Shown in pieces: positions 1-6,659 of a DNA stretch of 14,112 bases (the first letter of the stretch is position 1; each line of letters starts with the position of its first letter). The stretch is taken from the NCBI GenBank assembly GCA_002315565.1, contig DCHD01000001.1, positions 1-14,112 of the forward strand. The letters run 5' to 3'. The position numbers were made by a program, and so were the translations under genes. The DNA is from Solobacterium sp. UBA1761. GTDB lineage: Bacteria; Bacillota_I; Bacilli_A; Erysipelotrichales; Erysipelotrichaceae. The notes beneath the pieces are model-generated. The model worked only from the letters and a program-made list of their open reading frames with translations, did not search any database and had not been told where the DNA came from.

Positions 1-30
1 GGACATTTTCAATTTGGATTCACATAAATA

Positions 31-52
31 TGGGGAGGTTTTTACCTCCCCA
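31..52 (-). terminator. Hairpin after the hsp20 gene, probable terminator
   Basis: A perfect 9-bp inverted repeat (TGGGGAGGT / ACCTCCCCA) with a 4-nt loop lies just past the stop codon of the minus-strand small heat-shock gene. On the minus strand it is followed by ATATTTATG, only a partial U-tract, so termination may be moderate. The strong GC stem would also protect the mRNA 3' end. Confidence 0.6.
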
Positions 53-57
53 CAGAA

Positions 58-471
58 TTAGAGAATTTCTACTTTCTGACTTGATTCAATCTGCTTGGTT
101 TCCTGTGAAGGAACGGTGATTTCAAGAATACCATTGTTGAACTTTGCTTTGACATCTTCGCCCTTGATGGAATCACCGACATAGAATGTTCTTGAGCATG
201 AACCGAACTGTCTTTCCTGTCTTACAAGGTTGCCTTTGGCATCCTTTTCTTCATTGGTCATATTGTGTTCAGCTTTAATGGTCAGATAGCCGTTTGAGAT
301 CTGAAGATCTACATCTTCCTTCTTATAACCTGGGAGTTCAACTTCCAGATTGTAGTAGCCATCTTTCTCATGGACATCAGTCTTCATAAAACTTGTTAAT
401 GTATTCATTGGTCTTGTGAAGAAATCGTCAATATCTTCAAACACATCGAATCTTTTAGGCATATATTTCAT
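58..471 (-). CDS. Small heat-shock protein, Hsp20/alpha-crystallin family
   Basis: This 137-residue protein is an ATP-independent holdase chaperone that should bind unfolding cytoplasmic proteins during stress. The alpha-crystallin domain spans about residues 30-125: it opens with a DVHEKDGYYNLEVELPGYKK-type strand region, continues through a KAEH...ERQFGSCSRTFYV core, and ends with the family G-I-L motif at 114-116 in NGILEITV. A V-E-I (I-X-I-like) oligomerisation tail sits at 134-136. Length is normal for a bacterial class A sHsp. The ATG at 471 is preceded by AGGAGG 8 nt upstream, which supports it over the ATG three codons later. The promoter overlaps a CIRCE element, so control by HrcA is inferred. 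The gene is monocistronic, with a hairpin after the stop. Confidence 0.95.
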   Translation of the reverse strand: MKYMPKRFDVFEDIDDFFTRPMNTLTSFMKTDVHEKDGYYNLEVELPGYKKEDVDLQISNGYLTIKAEHNMTNEEKDAKGNLVRQERQFGSCSRTFYVGDSIKGEDVKAKFNNGILEITVPSQETKQIESSQKVEIL

Positions 472-520
472 ATTTCTTCCCTCCTATATATTACCTGGGT
501 TATATTTCAACCACACTTAT

Positions 521-548
521 ATGATATCACTTCTGTTAGCACTGTCAA
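521..548 (-). promoter_or_regulatory. Sigma-A-type promoter of the hsp20 gene
   Basis: On the minus strand, TTGACA (543-548) and TATCAT (521-526) are separated by 16 bp and lie about 50 bp upstream of the hsp20 start codon. The -35 box falls inside the CIRCE element, so repressor binding would block polymerase directly. Confidence 0.7.
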
Positions 549-562
549 GTAGAGAGTGCTAA
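536..562. promoter_or_regulatory. CIRCE operator (HrcA binding site)
   Basis: The arms TTAGCACTG and GAGTGCTAA are separated by a 9-nt spacer. This matches the CIRCE consensus TTAGCACTC-N9-GAGTGCTAA except for one base at the inner end of the left arm. CIRCE is the operator of the heat-shock repressor HrcA, classically found before groESL and dnaK operons. Here it overlaps the -35 box of the small heat-shock gene. No hrcA gene is in the window. Confidence 0.93.
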
Positions 563-602
563 TTTCTTTAAAGATATTTCCCAACTGCCATACAATTAAG
601 AT

Positions 603-1196
603 ATGAAAAAGAAAGATATTCTCTTTGTCATCATTGAAACACTTCTGTATGTGACTTTTATTGTGTGTGATCTGAAGTCAGTATACAGTTCATGTTTAAA
701 ATACGCAGGAATGCTACTCTGCCTTCTTTATACGCTTACTGAAAGAAAAAGACTTGGTACACTGGCAATGCTTCTTACATGTGTGGCCGATTTATTTCTT
801 TTAATAATAGATAGATATTATGTTGTCGGTGTATCAGTATTCTTTATCGTACAGATAATCTACTGTATCTGTCTTTCAAAAGAAAACATTAAACCTTATA
901 TTGTCTTTAGAATTGTTCTTCCTGTTGCTCTTATTGCGGTTTTATATAATATGGGAATGCTGGATATGCTTAACGCTTTGACTGTTAGCTATTTCGCTCA
1001 GCTTCTTATATCCTGCATATCTTCTTTTAACAACAAAAAACTCAGACTGTTTTCTTTAGGTCTGAGTTTATTCGTGTGTTGTGATATCTGTGTCGGATTA
1101 CACAATATCTTTATTCATAATGGTATGATCGCCATACTGCAGTGGGTTTTCTATCTGCCAAGCCAGGTAATCATAGCTTATACTATTTCGAAATAA
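603..1196 (+). CDS. YhhN-like (lysoplasmalogenase family) membrane protein
   Basis: This 197-residue polytopic membrane protein has about seven to eight hydrophobic segments with almost no soluble part. It resembles the YhhN/TMEM86 family: an Asp in the motif LTCVADLFLLI (about residues 58-68), then G-x-x-x-FF-x-x-Q-x-x-Y, a second Asp in LGLSLFVCCDICVG, and a C-terminal Q-WVFYLPSQ-IIAYT helix matching the family's Y-x-x-x-Q signature. Characterised family members hydrolyse the vinyl-ether bond of lysoplasmalogens; that activity is not proven for this divergent sequence. There is no Shine-Dalgarno sequence before ATG 603, and TACAAT at 591-596 would place transcription start almost on the ATG, so the mRNA may be leaderless. 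The 3' end overlaps the convergent MATE gene by 14 bp. Confidence 0.65.
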   Translation: MKKKDILFVIIETLLYVTFIVCDLKSVYSSCLKYAGMLLCLLYTLTERKRLGTLAMLLTCVADLFLLIIDRYYVVGVSVFFIVQIIYCICLSKENIKPYIVFRIVLPVALIAVLYNMGMLDMLNALTVSYFAQLLISCISSFNNKKLRLFSLGLSLFVCCDICVGLHNIFIHNGMIAILQWVFYLPSQVIIAYTISK

Positions 1197-2556
1197 GCGC
1201 TTCTCTTTTCTTCATACATCTCTTTAGCCATAATCCTGAGAAGTAATAGATCAAAAACAAACAGTCAGTGATAAGCCATGAGATAGGATAGCAGTACATA
1301 ATTTCAATAATATTTGTGAAGTCTTTTGAAAGAATGTAGACCACTCTGACAACACAGATTCCACACGCCGTCATCAGCATTGGAAGCAGTGAGTCTCCAC
1401 AGGCTCTGATTGTTGAAGAGAATACTTCAACAAAGACAAACGTCAGCCAGCATGGTGCCAGGAATTTGGTCAGTTCATAACCGATTCTGATGACTTCAGC
1501 ATCATCTGTAAACAGTGCCGTCATCCAGTCACCGAAGAAGTAACATAATGCAGATATTATTGATGAGAACGCCATGAACAGTGCTACTGATTTCCATACT
1601 GTTTCTTTTACTCGTTTTATATTGCCGGCACCGAAATTCTGTCCGACAACAGTCATTGTTGCCGTACCGAGGGCTCCTGAGAACATCCAGAACAGAGCAT
1701 CAATCTTACCTAATGCAGCAAAGCCAGCAACTGAATCCGTTCCGAAACCATTTACTGATTTCTGAATCAGAATATTGGTTACTGTATACATAACTGACTG
1801 TAAACCGGTAGGAATGCCGATTTTTATAATATTGAACAGCATATTCTTTTCGTAGCTTATGTCCTTAAGTACGAAATGGTAGCAGTCTTCACTTCTTCCA
1901 AGCACAAATAAAGTAAGAACTGCAGCAACCAGAATAGAGATAACAGTAGCAAGCGCTGCACCGACAACTTCCATGTGCCAGTATTTTACAAATACAGTGT
2001 CAAGAATAATATTGGTGATAGTAGATGCAATCAGGAAGTAAAGCGGTCTTTTTGAATCGCCGATTGCTCTTAAGACACCGGCACCCATGTTGTAGATCAT
2101 TAACGGAATGCAACCAGTAAAATAGATACGCATATACTGAACTGAATAGTCATAGATATCAGCAGGTACATTTGTCCATGTCAATAGAAGTGGAGCGGTA
2201 ACAATTCCCAGCACCATGACAACAAAACCCATAGCCACTGCCAGAAACATTGAAGATCTTACAGCTTTTCTGACACCGTCTCTGTCACCTTTGCCATAAA
2301 GCTGTGCCACAACAACCGTAGCACCGCCACCTACTCCGGTAATAAAACCTACCAGCAGGTTAATTAAAGTGCCTGTTGTTCCGCCAACTGCTGCCAGAGC
2401 CTGTTTGCCGACATAGTTTCCTACGATAATCGCATCGACAGTGTTATAAAGCTGCTGAAAGAACGTACCGAACAGTATAGGGAAAAACAGAATAAGTAAC
2501 TGCGTATATAGAGGACCGTTAAGAATGTCCTGTTTCTTTTTTCTGAATATAGCCAT
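1183..2556 (-). CDS. MATE family multidrug/sodium antiporter
   Basis: This 457-residue integral membrane protein has about twelve hydrophobic segments arranged as two similar halves, the normal length for MATE transporters. The N-terminus (ILNGPLYTQLLILFFPIL, then QQLYNTVDAIIVGNYVG and ALAAVG) is characteristic of the family. The second half repeats it with KIGIPTGLQSVMYTV, GFGTDSVAGFAALGKID and VGQNFGAGN. MATE proteins export cationic drugs, dyes or metabolites using Na+ or H+ gradients; the substrate cannot be predicted. No clear ribosome binding site precedes ATG 2556. The intergenic AATTATAATT near 2581 contains TATAAT-like sequence on both strands and may serve this gene as well as the divergent isomerase gene. 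The gene ends inside the convergent YhhN-like gene with no separate terminator. Confidence 0.92.
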   Translation of the reverse strand: MAIFRKKKQDILNGPLYTQLLILFFPILFGTFFQQLYNTVDAIIVGNYVGKQALAAVGGTTGTLINLLVGFITGVGGGATVVVAQLYGKGDRDGVRKAVRSSMFLAVAMGFVVMVLGIVTAPLLLTWTNVPADIYDYSVQYMRIYFTGCIPLMIYNMGAGVLRAIGDSKRPLYFLIASTITNIILDTVFVKYWHMEVVGAALATVISILVAAVLTLFVLGRSEDCYHFVLKDISYEKNMLFNIIKIGIPTGLQSVMYTVTNILIQKSVNGFGTDSVAGFAALGKIDALFWMFSGALGTATMTVVGQNFGAGNIKRVKETVWKSVALFMAFSSIISALCYFFGDWMTALFTDDAEVIRIGYELTKFLAPCWLTFVFVEVFSSTIRACGDSLLPMLMTACGICVVRVVYILSKDFTNIIEIMYCYPISWLITDCLFLIYYFSGLWLKRCMKKREALISK

Positions 2557-2559
2557 ATA

Positions 2560-2589
2560 TTCAGTTTACACCCAACAATGAATTATAAT
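2560..2589 (+). promoter_or_regulatory. Possible promoter of the isomerase-dehydrogenase pair
   Basis: A perfect -10 hexamer TATAAT (2584-2589) lies 21 bp before the start codon. The -35 is poor: TTCAGT at 2560-2565 gives an 18-bp spacer, and TTTACA at 2565-2570 is too close. Transcription would begin near 2596, next to the AAGGAG site. Confidence 0.35.
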
Positions 2590-2610
2590 TAACAGGAAGG
2601 AGATATATTT

Positions 2611-3093
2611 ATGGAAACAATCAATTTCAGAATTATCATGACAAACGGAGACGAGATGACAGGTGAAATGTATCCTGAAATCGCTCCAATAACAGTAGCA
2701 AATTTCAAAAAGCTCATTGAAGAAAAATTCTTCGATGGACTTATTTTCCACAGAGTAATCAGAGGCTTTATGATTCAGGGCGGAGACCCAACAGGTACAG
2801 GTATGGGTGGCTCAAAAGAAAACATCAAAGGTGAATTCCTGCAGAATGGTTTTGTGAATAATCTTAAACATACCCGCGGTGTTCTTTCAATGGCCAGAGC
2901 CATGGATCCTAACTCTGCATCTTCACAGTTCTTTATTATGCACCAGGATGCTCCACATCTTGATGGCGGTTATGCAGCATTCGGAAAGATCACTGAAGGT
3001 ATTGAAGTTGTAGATAAGATTGCTTCAACTCCAACCGACTACAGAGATAAACCATTAACTGAACAGAAAATCAAAACTATTGAACTTATCTGA
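2611..3093 (+). CDS. Cyclophilin-type peptidyl-prolyl cis-trans isomerase
   Basis: This 160-residue single-domain cyclophilin catalyses cis-trans isomerisation of Xaa-Pro bonds to assist protein folding. It has no signal peptide, so it should be cytoplasmic. The core motif FHRVIRGFMIQGGDPTGTG (about 46-64) carries the catalytic Arg48 and the Phe53, Met54 and Gln56 pocket. SSQFFIM (104-110) and HLDGGYAAFGKITEG (116-130) complete the active site; the human CypA Trp121 position is His here, as in many bacterial forms. AAGGAG sits 9 nt before the ATG at 2611, an excellent ribosome binding site. The stop codon overlaps the next start by one base (TGATG), so the downstream dehydrogenase is probably translationally coupled. 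Confidence 0.95.
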   Translation: METINFRIIMTNGDEMTGEMYPEIAPITVANFKKLIEEKFFDGLIFHRVIRGFMIQGGDPTGTGMGGSKENIKGEFLQNGFVNNLKHTRGVLSMARAMDPNSASSQFFIMHQDAPHLDGGYAAFGKITEGIEVVDKIASTPTDYRDKPLTEQKIKTIELI

Positions 3094-4046
3094 TGAACGT
3101 ACTGATAACTATTGAACTGTTAAAAGAAAGAAAAGAGGAAGTTGAAAAACTTCCCTGTTCTTTTATCTGGTCAAGCAGAAAAGATGTAACCAAAGAAGAG
3201 GTTGAATGGGCCGATGTAATACTTGGTCAGCTTCCACTCGATTTACTTCCATATGCGAAGAACCTCAAATACCTGCATCTGATGTTTGCGGGAAGTGACA
3301 ACTATGCGTTTAATCCTTATATTCAGAATAAAGTAATACTTACCAATTCCAGTGGCTGCTATTCCCATGGAATATCTGAATACTTGGTTGCCATGACCCT
3401 TCACTTCTTTAAAAACATCAATCTCTATGATAGAAATATGCCAAACCATCTTTATAAGGAGATGGGTGAATCAAGGACAATCCTGAATTCCAGGTTTGTG
3501 ATTATCGGTGCCGGTTCTATCGGAAGCGAATTTGCGAAAAAGATAAAAGCCCTTGGCGGTTATACCATCGGCATCAAGCGCACTCCGTCTGAGAAACCTG
3601 ATTACTTCGATGAGCTATACACAAACGAAAGACTTGATGAAGTATTGCCTAGAGCAGATGTAGTTGCAATGTGTCTGCCACAGAATGATTCAACAAGAAA
3701 AATGATGGACAAAGACAGACTCAATCTTTTAAAGAAAGATGCAGTCCTGCTCAATGTTGGAAGAGGTTCTGCCATCGATACCGAAGCACTGATTCCGTTG
3801 TTAAAAGAAAAGAAGATATCAGCTGGCCTCGATGTCCACGAGATAGAACCTTTACCAGAAACAAATGAATTATGGGATCTTGATAATGTACTGATTCTTC
3901 CTCATGTGACAGGTAAAGAAAACCTGAAGTACACAAGAGAAAGACTGGCAGATCTTGCCATAGAGAACCTTACAAATTACATCAGTAATAAACCGCTTAA
4001 AAACATTGTAGACTTCTCTACCGGTTACAGAAAATCAACAATATGA
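3093..4046 (+). CDS. D-isomer-specific 2-hydroxyacid dehydrogenase family protein
   Basis: This 317-residue NAD(P)-dependent oxidoreductase should interconvert a 2-oxoacid and a D-2-hydroxyacid in the cytoplasm; the substrate is not determinable. The Rossmann glycine motif G-A-G-S-I-G is at 139-144 with an N-terminal catalytic-domain half before it. The family signature runs through LNVGRGSAIDTEAL (220-233). The expected catalytic triad is present: Arg224, Glu252 in HEIEPLPE, and His271 in LILPHVTG. Length is normal. The start overlaps the stop of the upstream cyclophilin gene (TGATG) and has no strong Shine-Dalgarno site of its own, suggesting coupling. A hairpin with U-run follows the stop. 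Related enzymes include phosphoglycerate, glyoxylate and phenyllactate dehydrogenases, none of which can be singled out. Confidence 0.9.
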   Translation: MNVLITIELLKERKEEVEKLPCSFIWSSRKDVTKEEVEWADVILGQLPLDLLPYAKNLKYLHLMFAGSDNYAFNPYIQNKVILTNSSGCYSHGISEYLVAMTLHFFKNINLYDRNMPNHLYKEMGESRTILNSRFVIIGAGSIGSEFAKKIKALGGYTIGIKRTPSEKPDYFDELYTNERLDEVLPRADVVAMCLPQNDSTRKMMDKDRLNLLKKDAVLLNVGRGSAIDTEALIPLLKEKKISAGLDVHEIEPLPETNELWDLDNVLILPHVTGKENLKYTRERLADLAIENLTNYISNKPLKNIVDFSTGYRKSTI

Positions 4047-4050
4047 AAAG

Positions 4051-4077
4051 AAAGACAGATTATTACAATCTGTCTTT
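4051..4077. terminator. Bidirectional intrinsic terminator
   Basis: A perfect 11-bp stem, AAAGACAGATT / AATCTGTCTTT with a 5-nt loop, separates the convergent dehydrogenase and zinc-ribbon genes. On the plus strand it runs into TTTT; on the minus strand it is followed by CTTTTC. The minus-strand stop codon (4077-4079) touches the stem, so one compact structure should end both transcripts. Confidence 0.85.
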
Positions 4078-4355
4078 TAAATTCTTGCTCCATCAAATTT
4101 AATTTCTAAATCTTCTTTTAGAACCTGGATAACTTTGTATGTTGTTTCCTTGCCGCAGCGAGGGCAGTAGTACAATTGTACAAGCTCGCCTGAAGACTTA
4201 CCGTCTGTGTTTTCAACAACTCTTCCTTTGACTGCTGTATCAGGATTGAAGTTCTCTCCGCAGCTGTCGCACTGGAAGATTCTTTCATCTCCTATAAGCA
4301 CACCACCACTTACTTTTTCAAGTTCTTCTTCTTTTAATATTTTTTTATCTGTCAT
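4077..4355 (-). CDS. Small zinc-ribbon protein with a double-glycine leader-like N-terminus
   Basis: This 92-residue protein has two recognisable parts. Residues 1-18 end in LKEEELEKVSGG, which matches the leader consensus of peptides cleaved and exported by C39-peptidase ABC transporters (acidic helix, L-x-x-E-L-x-x-V-x-G-G). Residues 29-67 contain two CxxC knuckles (C29/C32 and C64/C67) spaced as in a zinc ribbon. The ATG is preceded by AAAGGAG at good spacing. No transporter, modification enzyme or immunity gene is nearby, so export is only a possibility; the leader match could be coincidental and the protein a cytoplasmic zinc-ribbon factor. It follows the AlkD gene by 53 bp with no convincing promoter of its own, so it may be read from the TetR operon. 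I do not recognise a specific named family. Confidence 0.8.
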   Translation of the reverse strand: MTDKKILKEEELEKVSGGVLIGDERIFQCDSCGENFNPDTAVKGRVVENTDGKSSGELVQLYYCPRCGKETTYKVIQVLKEDLEIKFDGARI

Positions 4356-4385
4356 AATATCTCTCCTTTATCCACCATTATTGTG

Positions 4386-4414
4386 ACACATTGTGTATGA
4401 CAGGACTGTTACAC
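4386..4414 (-). other. Two overlapping alternative hairpins between alkD-like and zinc-ribbon genes
   Basis: On the minus strand, GTGTA-ACA and TGT-TACAC arms (4393-4414, with a 2-nt bulge and a 4-nt loop) enclose the stop codon of the glycosylase gene. The nearer half of this stem can instead pair as ACACA/TGTGT (4386-4396). The two structures share bases and exclude each other. There is no U-tract, so this is not a standard terminator; it may be an mRNA-stability or attenuation element, or chance. Confidence 0.3.
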
Positions 4415-5089
4415 GATTTTTAATGATCTGAGATAGACTTTCTGTTCATCAGTTATACGGTAGGATTCAATAGCTTTCTGGATGGCCTTGTTGTGGGTCC
4501 ACTTATCAAGTTTGTGATTTTCGATATCCTTTATAACCATATCGTACTGTTTAGCCAAAGCCGTTGCATAATACCAGGCTATCATCATGTTGACATAGTA
4601 TTCTTCACTTCTGATTGGTGATACTATATCGAGATATTCCTCTTTAAAATCTTCATCAAGATAGAAGTTCATCAGCATCTCTATACCGAACCTGATGGTG
4701 TAGGTCTTTTTTGACTTCACCCATTTCTTTATTTCTTTTATTAGTTTCTCTTTATTCTTCGCAAAAGCCTTAGGCTTAAGTGTATCGCATGCTGCCCAGT
4801 TATCAACATAAGGGAGAAACTGGTTGACTCTCGTAAGTGCTTCATCATAATCTTTGATGTCACTTAAACAGATTGAATGAAGCATGTTTTCATCGTAGTA
4901 ATGATGAGGAAGTTCATCAAGAAACTCTTTTACATATGGTTCATTCTTAATCTTCTTGTAATATCCTTTTAAAGCTGGAGCTCTTACACCGATAAAGTCT
5001 TCTCTTTTGAGAGTCGGAGCAAGCTTAAAAGAGAAGTCAGCATACTTCTCATCTTTAAGTTTAAAGAGTTCATCAGTTATTGTTTTCAT
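4409..5089 (-). CDS. AlkD-like DNA glycosylase (DNA alkylation repair protein)
   Basis: This 226-residue HEAT-like-repeat protein should remove alkylated bases such as N3- and N7-methylpurines from DNA, starting base excision repair. The family N-terminal motif FIGVRAPALKGY is at 32-43. The residues matching the Bacillus cereus AlkD active site are all present with consistent spacing: Trp98 and Asp102 in DNWAACD, Arg133 in TIRFG, and Trp172 in AWYY (AlkD Trp109, Asp113, Arg148, Trp187). The start codon overlaps the upstream GNAT stop by one base (TGATG) and lacks a strong ribosome binding site, so translation is probably coupled. It is the third gene of the TetR-GNAT-AlkD set, which suggests that the set answers a common signal, possibly alkylation or toxic-compound stress. 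Confidence 0.92.
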   Translation of the reverse strand: MKTITDELFKLKDEKYADFSFKLAPTLKREDFIGVRAPALKGYYKKIKNEPYVKEFLDELPHHYYDENMLHSICLSDIKDYDEALTRVNQFLPYVDNWAACDTLKPKAFAKNKEKLIKEIKKWVKSKKTYTIRFGIEMLMNFYLDEDFKEEYLDIVSPIRSEEYYVNMMIAWYYATALAKQYDMVIKDIENHKLDKWTHNKAIQKAIESYRITDEQKVYLRSLKIV

Positions 5090-5610
5090 CAGATATTGTC
5101 AATCCAATAACGTTCGGTTATCTTGCCGTCATCAGGTATTTCGTTTTCTTTGATGCCGCCGGCATTTATGATGGATCTTCTTGAACCTTCATTATCTTTG
5201 TAGCAGCACATCAGAATTCTTCTGATACCAAGTTTCCTGCATTCTTCTTTTGCAAGTTTAATCATTAATGAAGCATAACCTTTTCTTCTTTCGCTTGGTC
5301 TGATACCGTCACCGATATGGCCACCACATTTAAGAAGATAGTCATTGAGATAATGACGGATATTGCAGGCACCGACAAAGACATCTCTTTCTTCATCATA
5401 AAGAAAGAACGTTGAATCTGGAACGAATCCTTTTGGCGGATCTGTTATATCAAGATTATTCAGGTAATAATCAAAGTCGTGCCAGTCGTTTTTGAATATT
5501 GCCCATGGTGAAATATTTGTTTCGGGGTGTTCTTTATTGTAAGCAGTCCATTCTTCAAGCATTTCACCAAGCTGTTTTTCATATTTCTTTTCAAGTTTTA
5601 CCAGTTTCAT
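5089..5610 (-). CDS. GNAT family N-acetyltransferase
   Basis: This 173-residue acetyl-CoA-dependent transferase shows the GNAT core at about residues 65-155: a FFLYDEERDVFVGACNIRH strand pair, then GHIGDGIRPSERRKGYA containing the pyrophosphate-binding R-x-x-G-x-A loop (108-113). An Asn at 140 in KDNEGSRRSIINAGG follows, a typical arrangement for acetyl-CoA binding and catalysis. The N-terminal part (WTAYNKEHPETNISPWAIF) is that of stand-alone GNATs of unknown acceptor in Bacillota. The substrate could be a small amine, antibiotic or protein terminus and cannot be chosen. The gap to the upstream TetR stop is 3 bp, and its ribosome binding site (AAAGGA) lies within the end of the TetR gene. 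The stop overlaps the start of the AlkD-like gene. Confidence 0.9.
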   Translation of the reverse strand: MKLVKLEKKYEKQLGEMLEEWTAYNKEHPETNISPWAIFKNDWHDFDYYLNNLDITDPPKGFVPDSTFFLYDEERDVFVGACNIRHYLNDYLLKCGGHIGDGIRPSERRKGYASLMIKLAKEECRKLGIRRILMCCYKDNEGSRRSIINAGGIKENEIPDDGKITERYWIDNI

Positions 5611-5613
5611 ACT

Positions 5614-6240
5614 CTATATATCCTTTCGGTATACTCTCCAGAACTGATGGAGATGTTTCTGAATCAGCTCTATACCTTCATCCTTAAATGCAGGGTTTCT
5701 GTCAATGTTGTATAACACCATAGATACAGGTGCACAGTATTCCAGAGTCATAGCATCAATATCTCCGCTTTTAAGTATTCCCTGTCCAATAAGATGAGTC
5801 AGGAATTCACGATGATAGTTTACAACATCATCATATACTCTTTTATTCTGCATTCTTTTCATATCGCCATTTCTGTACTGTTCAATTGTCAATAACCTTC
5901 TAATTTTGATAAGATCCTCATTTTCAATAAGAAGATTAATCTGTCTGAGCGTATTGCTGATGGCAAACTCTTCAGCCTCATCAGCCGATCTGAACTGTGT
6001 TGCATCAAAAACATTCCAGTTTACTCTTTTAAAAAGAGAGTTCTGATCATAATTCTCTGTAATCATTTCAAGTAGTGTATCAACAATATCCTGCTTGGTA
6101 TCGAAGTGATTGTAAAGAGATGCCTTCTTGATACCGACATTTTCAGCAATCTCAAACATGCTTGTAGCATCAAATCCGTTTGTTGAGAACAAATCCAATG
6201 ATACCTGAAGTATTTTTTCTCTTGTGTTACTTGTTTTCAT
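5614..6240 (-). CDS. TetR/AcrR family transcriptional regulator
   Basis: This 208-residue regulator has an N-terminal TetR helix-turn-helix (about 6-52): TREKILQVSLDLFSTNGFDATSM, then IAENVGIKKASLYNHFDTKQDIVD, with the recognition helix around 37-46. The C-terminal ~150 residues form an unassigned helical ligand-binding and dimerisation domain. The start at 6240 has GAGGT 6 nt upstream. A perfect inverted repeat lies immediately upstream of this ribosome binding site and overlaps a TATACT -10 candidate, so autorepression is the simplest reading. It leads a tight operon with the GNAT and AlkD-like genes, making control of those genes likely. The inducing ligand is unknown. Confidence 0.93.
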   Translation of the reverse strand: MKTSNTREKILQVSLDLFSTNGFDATSMFEIAENVGIKKASLYNHFDTKQDIVDTLLEMITENYDQNSLFKRVNWNVFDATQFRSADEAEEFAISNTLRQINLLIENEDLIKIRRLLTIEQYRNGDMKRMQNKRVYDDVVNYHREFLTHLIGQGILKSGDIDAMTLEYCAPVSMVLYNIDRNPAFKDEGIELIQKHLHQFWRVYRKDI

Positions 6241-6250
6241 AATCTACCTC

Positions 6251-6266
6251 ACTACCAACCGGTAGT
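6251..6266. promoter_or_regulatory. Probable TetR-family operator
   Basis: ACTACC-AACC-GGTAGT is a perfect inverted repeat of 6-bp arms around a 4-bp centre, of the size and style bound by TetR-family dimers. On the minus strand it begins within the candidate -10 TATACT (6264-6269) and lies 10 bp before the start codon of the regulator, so binding should repress the TetR-GNAT-AlkD operon. A good -35 was not found. Confidence 0.7.
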
Positions 6267-6290
6267 ATACTCATTATCGCACGATTAATA

Positions 6291-6320
6291 TAAAAGGCCC
6301 TTACATTTATGTAAGAGCCT
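6291..6320 (-). terminator. Intrinsic terminator after the cupin gene
   Basis: A 12-bp stem with one mismatch (AGGCTCTTACAT / ATGTAAGGGCCT on the minus strand, AA loop) at 6295-6320 is followed by TTTTA. It ends the cupin operon just before the TetR operator and promoter. Confidence 0.85.
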
Positions 6321-6326
6321 ATATGA

Positions 6327-6650
6327 CTAATAAGATACAACCAAAACCATTTTGAATGGTTCAACTGCATATACTGAGTGCGGAATGTCTTTTGGCATAA
6401 TCAGTGTTTCACCTGTTTTAAGGATAAACTCCTCACCACCTACCGTATACTTTCCTGTTCCTTCAAGAACCGTAACCATAGCATCACCAGCTGCAGCATG
6501 AGTTGAGATTTCTTCGCCCTTATCAAACGAGAATACAGTTACAGATACTGCTTCATTCTGAACAAGAGTCTTTGAGACAACCTGCCCCTTCTGATATTCT
6601 ACTTCGTTCTTTAGTTCCAGTTTTACTTTCTTTTCAATGTTTTTGTACAT
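6327..6650 (-). CDS. Single-domain cupin protein
   Basis: This 107-residue protein is a one-domain conserved beta-barrel cupin. Motif 1 is seen as FDKGEEISTH...DAMVTVLEGTGKYTVGG (about 42-72) and motif 2 as GETLIMPKDIPHSVYAVE (80-97). The usual H-x-H pair of motif 1 is reduced to a single His51 followed by alanines, while Glu63 and His91 remain; metal binding may be altered but not excluded. Small cupins of this type act as sugar or metabolite isomerases, dioxygenases or sensors, and no choice is possible here. Its ribosome binding site GGGAG precedes ATG 6650. It is the last gene of a four-gene minus-strand run and is closed by a good terminator. Confidence 0.9.
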   Translation of the reverse strand: MYKNIEKKVKLELKNEVEYQKGQVVSKTLVQNEAVSVTVFSFDKGEEISTHAAAGDAMVTVLEGTGKYTVGGEEFILKTGETLIMPKDIPHSVYAVEPFKMVLVVSY

Positions 6651-6659
6651 ATGTTCTCC

